Both the position numbers and the translations under genes were made by a program. The notes beneath the pieces are model-generated. The model saw nothing but the letters and a program-made list of their open reading frames with translations, was not told the DNA's origin and did not search any database. A stretch of 64,000 bases of DNA, from assembly GCA_947502815.1 (NCBI GenBank), contig CANNBH010000001.1:62001-126000 (forward strand), read 5' to 3'. Source of the DNA: an uncultured Erythrobacter sp. Its GTDB lineage: Bacteria > Pseudomonadota > Alphaproteobacteria > Sphingomonadales > Sphingomonadaceae. Positions 16,100-24,951 of this stretch are shown in pieces; position 1 is the first letter of the stretch, and every line of letters begins with the position of its first letter.

Positions 16100-17082
16100 G
16101 CAAGAATCCATCCGATCCGATCCGTTTTTCCGTCCCACAGCGCAATCCTGCGGTCCGCAAGAAGAAGCTGGGTAAGGGGTTAGGGGCACTGATGGGGGAG
16201 ACTCAGCGCGAAGAACCTTTGGTGCGCAATGCTGACGGTTCGGCTGCAACCGGAGCCGTATCATCGGGGGCACCGTCTGGATCGCCGCTCAATTCGCTGC
16301 CAATCTCTTCAATTGAGCCGCTTCCGGGTAACCCGCGCAAACACTTTGATGAGGGCGCGTTGGAAGAATTGGCCGCATCGATCGCCAAACGCGGTGTGAT
16401 CCAGCCCATCATTGTGCGCCCTGTTGGTGCAGGCAAATATCAACTCGTCGCCGGGGAACGCCGCTGGCGTGCTGCGCAAAAGGCACGATTGCATGAGATT
16501 CCCGCTCTCGTGCGCGACCTTGATGAGCGCGAAGTTATGGCGCTCGCTCTGATAGAGAACCTCCAACGCGAAGATCTCAATCCGGTTGAAGAAGCTCGTG
16601 CGTACCAACGTCTTTCAGATTCCGAGGGGATGACGCAGGCTGAAATTGCCCGAATGGTTGAAAAATCACGCAGCCATGTGGCCAATATTCAGCGTTTGCT
16701 GGGTCTGCCAGAGGCTGTGCTCGATCTTGTTGAGGGCGGCCGGCTGTCTATGGGGCACGCGCGCGCCCTTATTGGTCAGGATGATGCTGTGACCCTCGCC
16801 AACACGGCCGTGAACGACAATCTGTCTGTGCGAGAGATTGAAAAACTGGTGCGCAAGGTGGCCAAACGGGTGAAGGGCGAAGAATCACGCGTTCCCGCAT
16901 CTCTGCCGCCTGGTGAAAACGCCGATATCGAAGCGGTTCAGCGCCATCTTGAAGAATTTCTTGGCCTGACCGTGCGAATCAAGGCCGATCCAGACCCGAA
17001 ATCGGGAAGTATCTCGATCAAATATGGCACATTGGACCAGCTTGACCTTGTTTGTCAGCGGCTAACTGGCGGCGATATTTAA
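16096..17082 (+). CDS. parB: Chromosome partitioning protein ParB (Spo0J), CTPase clamp
   Basis: The 328-residue protein starts at a GTG overlapping the parA stop. It has the N-terminal ParA-contact KKLGKGLGALMG (23-34), box II GERRWRA (120-126) and ENLQREDLNP (154-163) of the CTP-binding domain, a helix-turn-helix at about 180-200, and a C-terminal dimer domain. It binds the nearby parS sites, spreads and drives origin segregation with ParA. A terminator follows at 17114. Confidence 0.95.
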   Translation: MSKNPSDPIRFSVPQRNPAVRKKKLGKGLGALMGETQREEPLVRNADGSAATGAVSSGAPSGSPLNSLPISSIEPLPGNPRKHFDEGALEELAASIAKRGVIQPIIVRPVGAGKYQLVAGERRWRAAQKARLHEIPALVRDLDEREVMALALIENLQREDLNPVEEARAYQRLSDSEGMTQAEIARMVEKSRSHVANIQRLLGLPEAVLDLVEGGRLSMGHARALIGQDDAVTLANTAVNDNLSVREIEKLVRKVAKRVKGEESRVPASLPPGENADIEAVQRHLEEFLGLTVRIKADPDPKSGSISIKYGTLDQLDLVCQRLTGGDI

Positions 17083-17113
17083 GCTGAATTCTCACTGCAA
17101 TTTGCTCTGAGAC

Positions 17114-17138
17114 CCGCAGAAACCCTGCGGTTTTGGTT
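17114..17138 (+). terminator. Intrinsic terminator after parB
   Basis: CCGCAG (17114-17119) pairs with CTGCGG (17125-17130) around a 5-nt loop and is followed by TTTTGGTT. It lies 31 bp after the parB stop. Confidence 0.7.
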
Positions 17139-17337
17139 ACTATCGCCCTAATTCCTAACAGCCAGGTAACCATACCTAAAAACGAAGGCTGAACTCCGTA
17201 GTCCTACTTAAGTCTGGCGAACGGGCAACAACACCTGTTCGGCAGGCATGATTATGCGGTGCAAGCCGGGGGCGATTCGAACAATCAATCCGATCATGCG
17301 TGCAACGGGATAAGACCACGCTTTGAAGGACCAGATT
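17139..17337 (+). promoter_or_regulatory. Structured leader or regulatory region of the DUF4402 gene
   Basis: Between the parB terminator and the DUF4402 gene are two good stem-loops: AGGTA-ACCA-TACCT (17164-17177) and an 8-bp stem CGAACGGG/CCTGTTCG (17218-17241). GCCAG (17161) could also pair with CTGGC (17214). The spacing suggests a structured 5' leader or operators. It matches no riboswitch class I recognise. AAGGA precedes the start. Confidence 0.4.
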
Positions 17338-17880
17338 ATGAACAAGACCATTCGTTTTAGCGCCGCCAGCATCGCAATGTTTGCTGCAATTGGCATGGGC
17401 TCAGTAGCTCACGCTGACACTGCAACTGCTGACGCAACTGCCGAAATTCTCGACGCACTCGTGCTCAACAACGACGGCGGCTCGCTCGACTTTGGCACAA
17501 TGGTTGTCAGCGGTGGCGGCGTTGTCACTCTCGCAGCTGACGGCACGCTCACATGCTCCGACCCAGACATCGTATGCTCAGGCACAACTGGCGTTGCAGG
17601 CTTCTCTGTAGAAGGCACTGCCAACAAAGCTGTGACCATCAACCTGCCAACCGGTTCGGTTGAACTGCGTCACCCTAGCTACACACCAGCCACTTCGGCT
17701 CAGCACGCTATTGAACTTTCGACTTTCACGTCGAGCGAAAACGGCGGCACTGGCCCAGAAGTAACCCTCGACGGTGCAGGCGATGCGACGTTTGACGTTG
17801 GCGGCACGATCACCCTCGACGGCAGCGAAGAAGCTGGTCAATTCGACGGCACTTTCGACGTTTCTGTCGAATATTCCTAA
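17338..17880 (+). CDS. DUF4402 secreted pilus-like subunit
   Basis: The 180-residue protein has a clear signal peptide ending at AHA (about residue 26) and a Gly/Thr/Asp-rich beta-strand mature region typical of DUF4402, a family found beside chaperone-usher genes. Two Cys (LTC and DIVC) could form a disulfide. The C-terminus TFDVSVEYS alternates hydrophobic residues, like a pilin final strand. I start at ATG 17338 behind AAGGA. A terminator at 17929 separates it from the chaperone, so the subunit may be made in excess. Confidence 0.8.
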   Translation: MNKTIRFSAASIAMFAAIGMGSVAHADTATADATAEILDALVLNNDGGSLDFGTMVVSGGGVVTLAADGTLTCSDPDIVCSGTTGVAGFSVEGTANKAVTINLPTGSVELRHPSYTPATSAQHAIELSTFTSSENGGTGPEVTLDGAGDATFDVGGTITLDGSEEAGQFDGTFDVSVEYS

Positions 17881-17928
17881 GAGCTTGGGAGGCGCTGTAA
17901 GGCGCTGAACAACTCGACCAAGATTGAG

Positions 17929-17963
17929 CCGCGCTCTCCCCCGGGAGCGCGGTTCTTTCTTGT
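17929..17963 (+). terminator. Intrinsic terminator after the DUF4402 gene
   Basis: CCGCGCTC (17929-17936) pairs with GAGCGCGG (17945-17952), followed by TTCTTTCTTG. It lies 49 bp after the DUF4402 stop and 134 bp before the chaperone gene. Partial read-through would give more subunit than chaperone and usher. Confidence 0.8.
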
Positions 17964-18096
17964 TTGGGGTTCGGATTATGACTGGGGCAGGGCTCAGAGT
18001 TTAATCCTTCTTAACCCTAATCACTTACTAACATCCGTGAAACCTCGCAGGGCGACGATCCGATTTTCGCAACCTGTCAACGGAGCCAGTTAGACG

Positions 18097-18939
18097 ATGT
18101 CATTCAAAACACTACGGAAATTTGTAAAGCACAGCGTTGCTGTCGCCGCTTTGTCGAGCGCCGCGATCGTAGCTCATAGCCCCGCGCACGCGCAGGGCGA
18201 TCTGCTTGTCGCACCGACGCGGGTCATTTTAGATGGCTCACGCGGGACCGAAGTGATTTTGAGCAACATCGGCTCAGAAGAAGCAACCTATAGGATCGGG
18301 CTCGAACTGCGCCGGATGCTTGAAAACGGGCGGCTTGTTCCCGTTGAGCGTACGGACGCCAACTCTTCCGAAGAGGCCGCGCTTGGCATGATTCGCTATG
18401 CCCCGCGCCGGATCACTCTCCCACCAGGGCAACCGCAGGCCGTTCGTTTGGCTGCGCGCCCAGGGGCAGATCTGGCTGATGGGGAATACCGGGTCCATAT
18501 GTCGTTCAAAGCGATCCCGCGCCCGCGTGAAGTGACCGCCAGCGATCAGCCTGCAGAGGGCGTCTCAATCCAGCTTATTCCCATTTACGGCGTGACTATT
18601 CCAATTATCGTGCGCCAAGGCCGCGTTGAAGCGCAAGTTGCCATCAATCAGCCCAGCATCGTGCAGGGTGAAACGGGGCCGGAATTTGCGATGTCAATCA
18701 GCCGCGCCGGTGACAGTTCGACCTATGGCGTGCTGAGCGTAACCCGCCCCGGCGACGATGAGCCAATTCTCCTACTGCGCGGATTAGCGGTGTACCCAGA
18801 ATTGAACGAGCGCCAAGTGCGCGTCCGCCTAACCCCAGAACAGGCCGCGAAATTCAACGGGCAGGTGCGCATTGAATATCGCGAAATGCCGGACGCCGGC
18901 GGCGGGCTAATCGCTGCAGTGGACAGTTTTCTCGGTTGA
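18097..18939 (+). CDS. Periplasmic pilus-assembly chaperone (PapD-like)
   Basis: The 280-residue protein has a signal peptide ending around AHA (residue 32), then a PapD-like first domain beginning LLVAPTRVILDGSRGTEVIL, with RRITLPPGQPQAVRLAARPG as the conserved G1-region analogue, and a second Ig-like domain to the end. Such chaperones complete the Ig fold of subunits and deliver them to the usher. It lies between a DUF4402 subunit and an usher-like gene. It is longer than classical chaperones (about 230), consistent with an alternate branch. Confidence 0.82.
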   Translation: MSFKTLRKFVKHSVAVAALSSAAIVAHSPAHAQGDLLVAPTRVILDGSRGTEVILSNIGSEEATYRIGLELRRMLENGRLVPVERTDANSSEEAALGMIRYAPRRITLPPGQPQAVRLAARPGADLADGEYRVHMSFKAIPRPREVTASDQPAEGVSIQLIPIYGVTIPIIVRQGRVEAQVAINQPSIVQGETGPEFAMSISRAGDSSTYGVLSVTRPGDDEPILLLRGLAVYPELNERQVRVRLTPEQAAKFNGQVRIEYREMPDAGGGLIAAVDSFLG

Positions 18940-18995
18940 GGCATCGACCGATCCGGCGGTCAACCTAACGGTTGGTCTGCTGGGATGATCCCATC

Positions 18996-21791
18996 ATGTT
19001 TGCGCTCCGCCATAAAACCCTAAGCGCCGCCGCGAGTTTCGCGGCGGCGTTTGGCGTGTTTGCGAGCGGTGCGCCGAGCCATGCTCAAAACAGCCCCGAT
19101 GCGGCGGCGGAAAGCCGTTCGGGCGCATCATCGGACGCCGTGCCGTCATGGCAGGCCAATGACGATGATTTCCTTTTCCTTCAACTGGTTATCCAGAATT
19201 ACAAATTGACCTATGATGTGCGCGGTTATCAAACTGACCGCGGCATTTGTCTCGATTTGGCGGATGTGATCCAATCGCTCGACCTGCCCATTAGAATTGA
19301 CAAAGAGTCGCGCCGCGCAACTGGCTGGTTGTTTGCGGAGGATCAACGTTTCACCCTTGATCGCGACTCCAACACGGTACAAAACATGAACGCTGGCCGT
19401 GCGCCGGTTTCACAGGACATTTATGACACGCCAGAGGGTTGGTGTGTTGATACCGATGCGTTGTCGCAGTGGTTTGGCCTAACGTTCCGGCCTGATCTCT
19501 ACAACGCCATTGTTCGGCTCGAATCCGACGAAGAACTGCCCTTTATGCAGGCAATTGAGCGCAGAAGTCGCGCCGCGCGACTTCGCAGCCGGCCGGCGCA
19601 GTTCGATCTTTCCCAATATCCGAGCGCGGACATGGAATATCGCGCCTGGCGGACCCCGTCGCTGGATGTGGTCGCGCAAGCTGGTGTTCGCACAGGTGAG
19701 GGCGGCACCAGCGGAGCCGAGGGCCGAATTGAGCTCTACGCCGCCGGAGAAGCGCTTGGCGCGAGTTACTTTGCCCGTGTTGCCACCGATGATCAGTTGA
19801 ACCCCCAAGCGGTTCGCGTGCGAGCCTATCGCAACGCTCCAGAGGGTGGGCTGCTGGGTCCCTTGGATGCCACTCAGGTCGCGATAGGTGACGTAGAGAC
19901 GCTCCCGGGACGTCTAACCGGACAAACATCGATCGGGCGCGGTGCCTTTATCAGCAACCGCCCCATCGGCCAGAATTCCCGCTTCTCCACCACCACTTTA
20001 CGGGGCACTTTGCCCGGCGGTTGGGATGCAGAATTGTATCGCAACGGGCAATTGATCGCGTTCCAGGATGATCGCGGCGATGGCCGGTATGAATTCATCG
20101 ATGTTGAACTGTTTTTCGGCCGCAATGAGCTCGAAGTGGTGCTTTATGGACCGCAGGGACAGATCAGGCGGGACAAAACCTCAGTGCCGGTTGGTTTCAA
20201 CCAGATCGAGCCCGGCCAAACCTATTACTGGGCGGGAATTTTGCAGGACAACCGAGATCTGTTCGATCTTGGCAATGGAGTGCAACTGGGCCCGCAGAAA
20301 TGGCGATGGGGGGTAGGCGTAGAACGCGGCCTTGATCAAAGGACAAGCGCACGCGTTGGCGTGCAAAGCCTTTATTTTGACGGGGTCCGGCGCAGATATG
20401 CGGAGGGCGCTGTCATGCGCAGTTTGGGTGCAATGCAGCTGGAATTGGCTGCTGCGCACGAATTCGGGGCCGGTGCGGTCGCCGAAGCGAACGCGCTTGG
20501 CCGTGTGGGACGGTTCAATTTCGGCGCCAACGCCTTGGTTGCCTTTGGAAACTTCACCAGTGAATTTGCCGAGGGGTCTCTCGATTACCGCGCTGGGTTC
20601 AATTTCGACACATCGCTAAGTCTGGGTAAATTTTCCCTTCCTTTACAGGCGGATGTGTCGCATTCGAAGTTGAAGGATGGGTCAGAAGTTAACGAATTAC
20701 TAATGACCACCTCGGTCACCGCGGGCCGTTTCGCAATGTCCGCGCAATTGAGCCATCAACAACGCACCGCCAGCGCCACAACGCCAGCGAGCACCGACAC
20801 CCGTGTCCGCTTTCTGGCCAATTCCCGCTTCAAAGACTTCCGTGTGCGGGGGAATGCCACATTCCTGACGAATGGCCCCGACAAGGGATTGGAAAGCGCG
20901 ACGGTTCGCCTCGACACCGATTTTGGAGAGAACGCCGAATTGCAGGGACAGATCGATTACACTGCCCGTGTCGATGAATTCCGCCTCACCGCAGGCTACA
21001 CACGCCGGTTTGACGAATTCTCGCTGCGCGGTGATGCATTCGTGACTTCTAGCGGCGGGGTTGGCGCTTCGGTTCAACTCGCCTTTAGTTTGGGCCCCGA
21101 TCCTGTGTCGGGCGGGGTGCGTGTCACCAACAACAAACTCGCCCGCAGCGGGCAGGCCGCGGTCACCGTGTTCCGCGATGACAACGGCAATTCTCGCCGC
21201 GATCCGGGTGAAGACGTGTTGCCCGATGTGATGGTTGAAGCCGGTTTGCGCAGCACCGATGCGATCACCGGCGAAAACGGCCGCGCAATCGTTGACGATC
21301 TGCGCCCATTCCGCCCGGTTTTGGTTGGCATTGATGAATCGTCGCTCGAAGATCCGTTCCTTGCGCCGTCCAGCAAGGGGATCGTTTTGACACCTCGTCC
21401 AGGGATCGTTGCCCAGATTGAATTGCCTATTTCGCCAACGGGTGAGGTGGAGGGATCCATCGTGAACACATCGGGTGTGAATCAGCCGGGCGTTCGGATT
21501 GAACTGGTCGACAGTCGCGGCGCAGTGGCCGCTCAAACCCTAAGCGAGTTTGATGGATTCTTCCTGTTCCAGCGCGTGCCCTATGGCCAATATCGCCTCA
21601 GGATAGCCGAAGAGTCCGCAGCCGCTCTGCAGGTCGCCCGCCCGCTGCCGCTGAGCGATGGGCGCCAGACCTTTAGATTGGACCAGAACGAAGATGTCGT
21701 GCGCTTTGGCACGGTCCGATTGGTGCCCGGTGATAGCCCGGATGCACCGATCGAAACCGGACCAACTATTGCCGCCGTGAGGCCAGAATAA
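18996..21791 (+). CDS. Fimbrial usher-like outer membrane protein
   Basis: Started at ATG 18996, the 931-residue protein has a signal peptide (about 1-31), an N-terminal domain with two Cys (GICLDLADV, GWCVDTDAL), and a usher-like plug/barrel section with LPGGWDAELYRNGQLIAFQ and GRNELEVVLYGPQGQI. Repeating barrel strands follow, then two carboxypeptidase-regulatory or SdrB-like beta domains (VTVFRDDNGNSRRDPGEDV and GVRIELVDSRG). Ushers secrete and anchor chaperone-bound subunits. The usher assignment rests on context and strand pattern. Confidence 0.72.
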   Translation: MFALRHKTLSAAASFAAAFGVFASGAPSHAQNSPDAAAESRSGASSDAVPSWQANDDDFLFLQLVIQNYKLTYDVRGYQTDRGICLDLADVIQSLDLPIRIDKESRRATGWLFAEDQRFTLDRDSNTVQNMNAGRAPVSQDIYDTPEGWCVDTDALSQWFGLTFRPDLYNAIVRLESDEELPFMQAIERRSRAARLRSRPAQFDLSQYPSADMEYRAWRTPSLDVVAQAGVRTGEGGTSGAEGRIELYAAGEALGASYFARVATDDQLNPQAVRVRAYRNAPEGGLLGPLDATQVAIGDVETLPGRLTGQTSIGRGAFISNRPIGQNSRFSTTTLRGTLPGGWDAELYRNGQLIAFQDDRGDGRYEFIDVELFFGRNELEVVLYGPQGQIRRDKTSVPVGFNQIEPGQTYYWAGILQDNRDLFDLGNGVQLGPQKWRWGVGVERGLDQRTSARVGVQSLYFDGVRRRYAEGAVMRSLGAMQLELAAAHEFGAGAVAEANALGRVGRFNFGANALVAFGNFTSEFAEGSLDYRAGFNFDTSLSLGKFSLPLQADVSHSKLKDGSEVNELLMTTSVTAGRFAMSAQLSHQQRTASATTPASTDTRVRFLANSRFKDFRVRGNATFLTNGPDKGLESATVRLDTDFGENAELQGQIDYTARVDEFRLTAGYTRRFDEFSLRGDAFVTSSGGVGASVQLAFSLGPDPVSGGVRVTNNKLARSGQAAVTVFRDDNGNSRRDPGEDVLPDVMVEAGLRSTDAITGENGRAIVDDLRPFRPVLVGIDESSLEDPFLAPSSKGIVLTPRPGIVAQIELPISPTGEVEGSIVNTSGVNQPGVRIELVDSRGAVAAQTLSEFDGFFLFQRVPYGQYRLRIAEESAAALQVARPLPLSDGRQTFRLDQNEDVVRFGTVRLVPGDSPDAPIETGPTIAAVRPE

Positions 21792-21809
21792 CCCGCAAAA
21801 TCAGAAGGA

Positions 21810-22754
21810 TCAGTTGCCCTTGATATAGCGTGGCGGCGCCGGGCGCGGGGCAGGTTGTGCGACCGGAGCCGGTGCAGGAATGGTGCGCGCGGCACCCGGA
21901 ACCAATTCTTCGCGAACGGTTTCACGCACGATTACGCGCTGCTGTTGTTGAACCTGCACAGGGACATACACGACCTGTTGCGGCGGCGCGTATGTGTATT
22001 GCTGATGATAGGCGGGTGCGTAGGTGTAATACCCTTGCGGTGCCGGTGCGTATGTTTGGTAGGCCGGCGCAGCGATTGTCCGCGAGGCAATGCGCGGACC
22101 GGTTTGGCCATATTGCGAAAGGTAGCTGTCGAGAGCCGCCTCACAATCATATTCACCGCGATCATCGCGGCCGCCGCCAATCAGGCTGCCCAACAGAGCG
22201 CCACCAAGACCGCCGACGCCGGCGCCGAGCAAGGTTCCGCCCAGACGCTCCGAATCAAAAATACGGTTGCCGATGATCCCGCCGGTGATCGCGCCTAGCA
22301 GGCCGCCGATGATTCCACCCTTTTCGCCATCGCCGCGGCCATTGGTGCGGCGTTCGCATTCGTCGATCCATTGGTCACGCTCAAACACACTCGCCTGGGC
22401 ATAGCCGGCTGGCGCATATGTGGGGGCAGGGGCGTAAGTATGACCATAATCCTGCGCGTAATCTTCGGCGTAATCTTGCGAATAGGCCTGATGCGTTGGC
22501 GCAGCGCCAGGATAGGGGACCGAGCTTTCAATGCGCCGGGTCCGCGTGATTGTTTCGACACCATCGGCACCGATTGTTGTTTCGGTGCCGTTCTGCAGCG
22601 CAGGGCCGGTGCGGTATTCTGGGGGAAGCGTTTGCACTTCGTCCGCGCCCATCGGCACTGTGACCTGAGCCTGCGCAGCGGAAGGCAGGGCAACCGCTGC
22701 AGCGGCGACCGCTATCCCGGTTATGGTGCGGCGTGTGATGGCATTGAACGTCAT
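21810..22754 (-). CDS. Glycine-zipper secreted protein with Tyr-Ala-Pro repeats
   Basis: The 314-residue protein, started at ATG 22752-22754, has a signal peptide ending AAQA. It has two Tyr/Pro-rich tracts (TYAPAP-type repeats), a double glycine-zipper membrane segment (GGIIGGLLGAITGGIIG and GGALLGSLIGGG), and a Pro/Ala-rich C-terminal tail. Glycine-zipper 2TM proteins associate with the outer membrane or periplasm; the function is unknown. It converges with the usher gene, with 18 bp between stops. Confidence 0.75.
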   Translation of the reverse strand: MTFNAITRRTITGIAVAAAAVALPSAAQAQVTVPMGADEVQTLPPEYRTGPALQNGTETTIGADGVETITRTRRIESSVPYPGAAPTHQAYSQDYAEDYAQDYGHTYAPAPTYAPAGYAQASVFERDQWIDECERRTNGRGDGEKGGIIGGLLGAITGGIIGNRIFDSERLGGTLLGAGVGGLGGALLGSLIGGGRDDRGEYDCEAALDSYLSQYGQTGPRIASRTIAAPAYQTYAPAPQGYYTYAPAYHQQYTYAPPQQVVYVPVQVQQQQRVIVRETVREELVPGAARTIPAPAPVAQPAPRPAPPRYIKGN

Positions 22755-22908
22755 GTCTATTCCCCGAAGATTGTGGAGCGACTCGCATCCACGCAATGTG
22801 TCGAATGGTTACCAGCGGGTTTACCAGTTCCCTTTGCGACCCGCCAAGTCAGACGGCGACGCTGTCTCGTTTCGGGGCGAAAGCGCGGGGAATTATGGAT
22901 TCATCGGT

Positions 22909-23406
22909 CTAAATGCGGTCCGATATCAACTGCGCCAGCTTTTCCACCCCGTCCGCATCGTCCTGTGCAAAGCGCGCAGGGTTTGGACTGTCGAGATCGA
23001 TCACCGCGATCACCTCGCCCGCACGGATCACCGGCACCACCAATTCTGAGCGGCTCGCCGCATCGCAGGCAATGTGTCCCGAAAAGGCATGGACGTCTTC
23101 GACCAATTGGGTCGCACCATCTTTGACCGCCGCGCCGCAGACACCAACGCCAATCGGGATGCGGATACAGGCTGGTCGCCCGACAAATGGGCCAAGAACT
23201 AATTCCGGCGCGCCCTTTGCGTTTGCGCCCATGCGGTAAAATCCCGCCCAATTCAGATCGGGCACAAATTCCCAGAGCAGCGCCGCGACATTTGCCATAT
23301 TGGCCACCGCATCAGGTTCACCCTGGGTAAGCGCATCAGCGGCTTCATAAAGTTGGCGATAGCGTTCCGCTGTGTTGAGGGTGGGATCTGACTTGAAATC
23401 GAACAC
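22909..23406 (-). CDS. msrC: Free methionine-(R)-sulfoxide reductase (GAF domain)
   Basis: The GAF-domain protein contains the fRMsr signature LGPFVGRPACIRIPIGVGVCG and VEDVHAFSGHIACDAASRSE, with three Cys in the catalytic arrangement. It reduces free methionine R-sulfoxide with thioredoxin. The best start is GTG at 23404-23406, with GAGG upstream, giving 165 residues. Longer GTG starts would overlap the divergent gene at 23468. Promoters for both genes must share the short gap. Confidence 0.88.
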   Translation of the reverse strand: MFDFKSDPTLNTAERYRQLYEAADALTQGEPDAVANMANVAALLWEFVPDLNWAGFYRMGANAKGAPELVLGPFVGRPACIRIPIGVGVCGAAVKDGATQLVEDVHAFSGHIACDAASRSELVVPVIRAGEVIAVIDLDSPNPARFAQDDADGVEKLAQLISDRI

Positions 23407-23467
23407 TGCGCACACCTCTTGCGTTATCTTGTTGTCTGCGGGCCGCCGCTGACTTATCTGCTTCCCT

Positions 23468-24943
23468 ATGGGAATTTTTCGCAAACTCACAATCGCTGTC
23501 GTAGTTTTTGCCGTCGTTTTGGGCGCTGGGCTGTTCTATCTGATGCAAGGAAGCACCGCCGAACTCTCGGTCGATGCCGTTTCTGGCACTGAGCCAACTT
23601 TGGCAGAGCCGGATGCGGAGAGCTTCCCCACTGTCCAAATCGCAAAACCGGTCGGCTGGGAAGAAGGGCAGGTCCCTGAGGCCGCCGATGACCTTACCGT
23701 AAACCGCTTTGCCGAAGGGTTGGACCATCCGCGCGTTCTCTATGCCTTGCCCAATGGCGATGTGTTGGTGACATTGACCCGCGCGCCGTCTGCCGAAGGG
23801 GATGACGAAGGCGGCATTATGGCGACAATACGTGGTTGGGTTGCCGGCTACCTCTTTTCCGAAGCGGGGGCATCGGGCGAATCGGCCAATGAAATTGTGC
23901 TTTTGCGCGACGAAGACGGCGATGGCACCGCAGAAATCCAACAGGTTATCGCGTCTGAAGGGCTCGATTCGCCGTCTGGTATGAGCTGGAATGATGGCAC
24001 CCTTTATGTCGCCAACCACAACGCTGTGCTTGCGTTTGATTATGCGCTGGGCAGCGATGCGGTGTCTGGCGAAGCGCGCAAGCTGATGGATTTGCCGGGC
24101 GGCGGGGGGCATTGGATGCGCAATATGGAACTGCATCCCGATGGTGATCTGCTCTACATCGCGGTCGGATCAGTCAGCAACATTGGCGAATCGGGCATGG
24201 AGGTCGAAGAGGGCCGCGCGATGATTTGGGAATACACCATTTCATCAGGCAGTTACCGCCAGTTTGCTGCCGGTTTGCGCAATCCAAACGGCCTTGATTT
24301 CAGCCCGTGGTCGGGTGAACTTTGGACCACCGTGAACGAGCGGGACATGCTGGGTTCCGACCTCGTGCCCGATTATCTGACCAACGTGCCGATCGGCGCG
24401 CAATATGGCTGGCCGTGGATCTATTACCGCTTCAACTTTGATCGCCGAGTGGAAGCGCCAATGCCGCGTTTTCTAGACAGTTATGTCCGCAACCCTGAAT
24501 ACGCGCTGGGACCGCATGTTGCCGCGTTGGGATTGGTTTTCACCGCCGAAGGGCACCGGATGGGCAATTCTATGGCAAGCGGCGCTTTCATCGCGCGCCA
24601 CGGTTCGTGGAATCGTAAGCCGCCGTCGGGCTATGACGTGGTCTATGTCGATTTTGATGAGCGCGGCAATCCGCAGGGTTCGCCTCTTCCAGTGCTCACC
24701 GGCTTTTTGAATGATGATGGCACAACACGGGGTCGTCCGACTTGGGTCGAATGGGCCGGTGATGGATCATTGCTCGTTTCGGACGATACGGCGGGCATTA
24801 TCTGGCGCACAATGGCGCCCGAAAGTGCGGCTGGTGCTGGAATTGAGCGCCTAACCGGAGCGCCGTTGCGCCCGTCTGGCGAATTGGTTGATCCACGCGC
24901 CGAGTTTGAAGCCGACTATCTGCGGCAAAGCGGCCAGGAATAA
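23468..24943 (+). CDS. L-sorbosone dehydrogenase-like PQQ sugar dehydrogenase family protein
   Basis: The 491-residue protein has an N-terminal membrane anchor (about 7-25), a negatively charged linker, then a six-bladed beta-propeller of the glucose/sorbosone dehydrogenase family: FAEGLDHPRVLYALPNGDVLV, LRNPNGLDFSPWSGELWTTVNERD, and ARHGSWNRKPPSGYDVVYV. Members oxidise sugars or aldoses with PQQ at the periplasmic side; the true substrate and cofactor here are unknown. It is divergent from msrC. Confidence 0.82.
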   Translation: MGIFRKLTIAVVVFAVVLGAGLFYLMQGSTAELSVDAVSGTEPTLAEPDAESFPTVQIAKPVGWEEGQVPEAADDLTVNRFAEGLDHPRVLYALPNGDVLVTLTRAPSAEGDDEGGIMATIRGWVAGYLFSEAGASGESANEIVLLRDEDGDGTAEIQQVIASEGLDSPSGMSWNDGTLYVANHNAVLAFDYALGSDAVSGEARKLMDLPGGGGHWMRNMELHPDGDLLYIAVGSVSNIGESGMEVEEGRAMIWEYTISSGSYRQFAAGLRNPNGLDFSPWSGELWTTVNERDMLGSDLVPDYLTNVPIGAQYGWPWIYYRFNFDRRVEAPMPRFLDSYVRNPEYALGPHVAALGLVFTAEGHRMGNSMASGAFIARHGSWNRKPPSGYDVVYVDFDERGNPQGSPLPVLTGFLNDDGTTRGRPTWVEWAGDGSLLVSDDTAGIIWRTMAPESAAGAGIERLTGAPLRPSGELVDPRAEFEADYLRQSGQE

Positions 24944-24951
24944 GGTCTGTG

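Noticed and set aside
17139..17337. Known riboswitch in the DUF4402 leader
   Set aside because: No match to the cyclic di-GMP, SAM or fluoride riboswitch patterns I could compare by eye.
18001..18016. CtrA-like site TTAA-N6-TTAACC upstream of the chaperone gene
   Set aside because: Spacing is 6 rather than the consensus 7, so it is not a convincing CtrA box.
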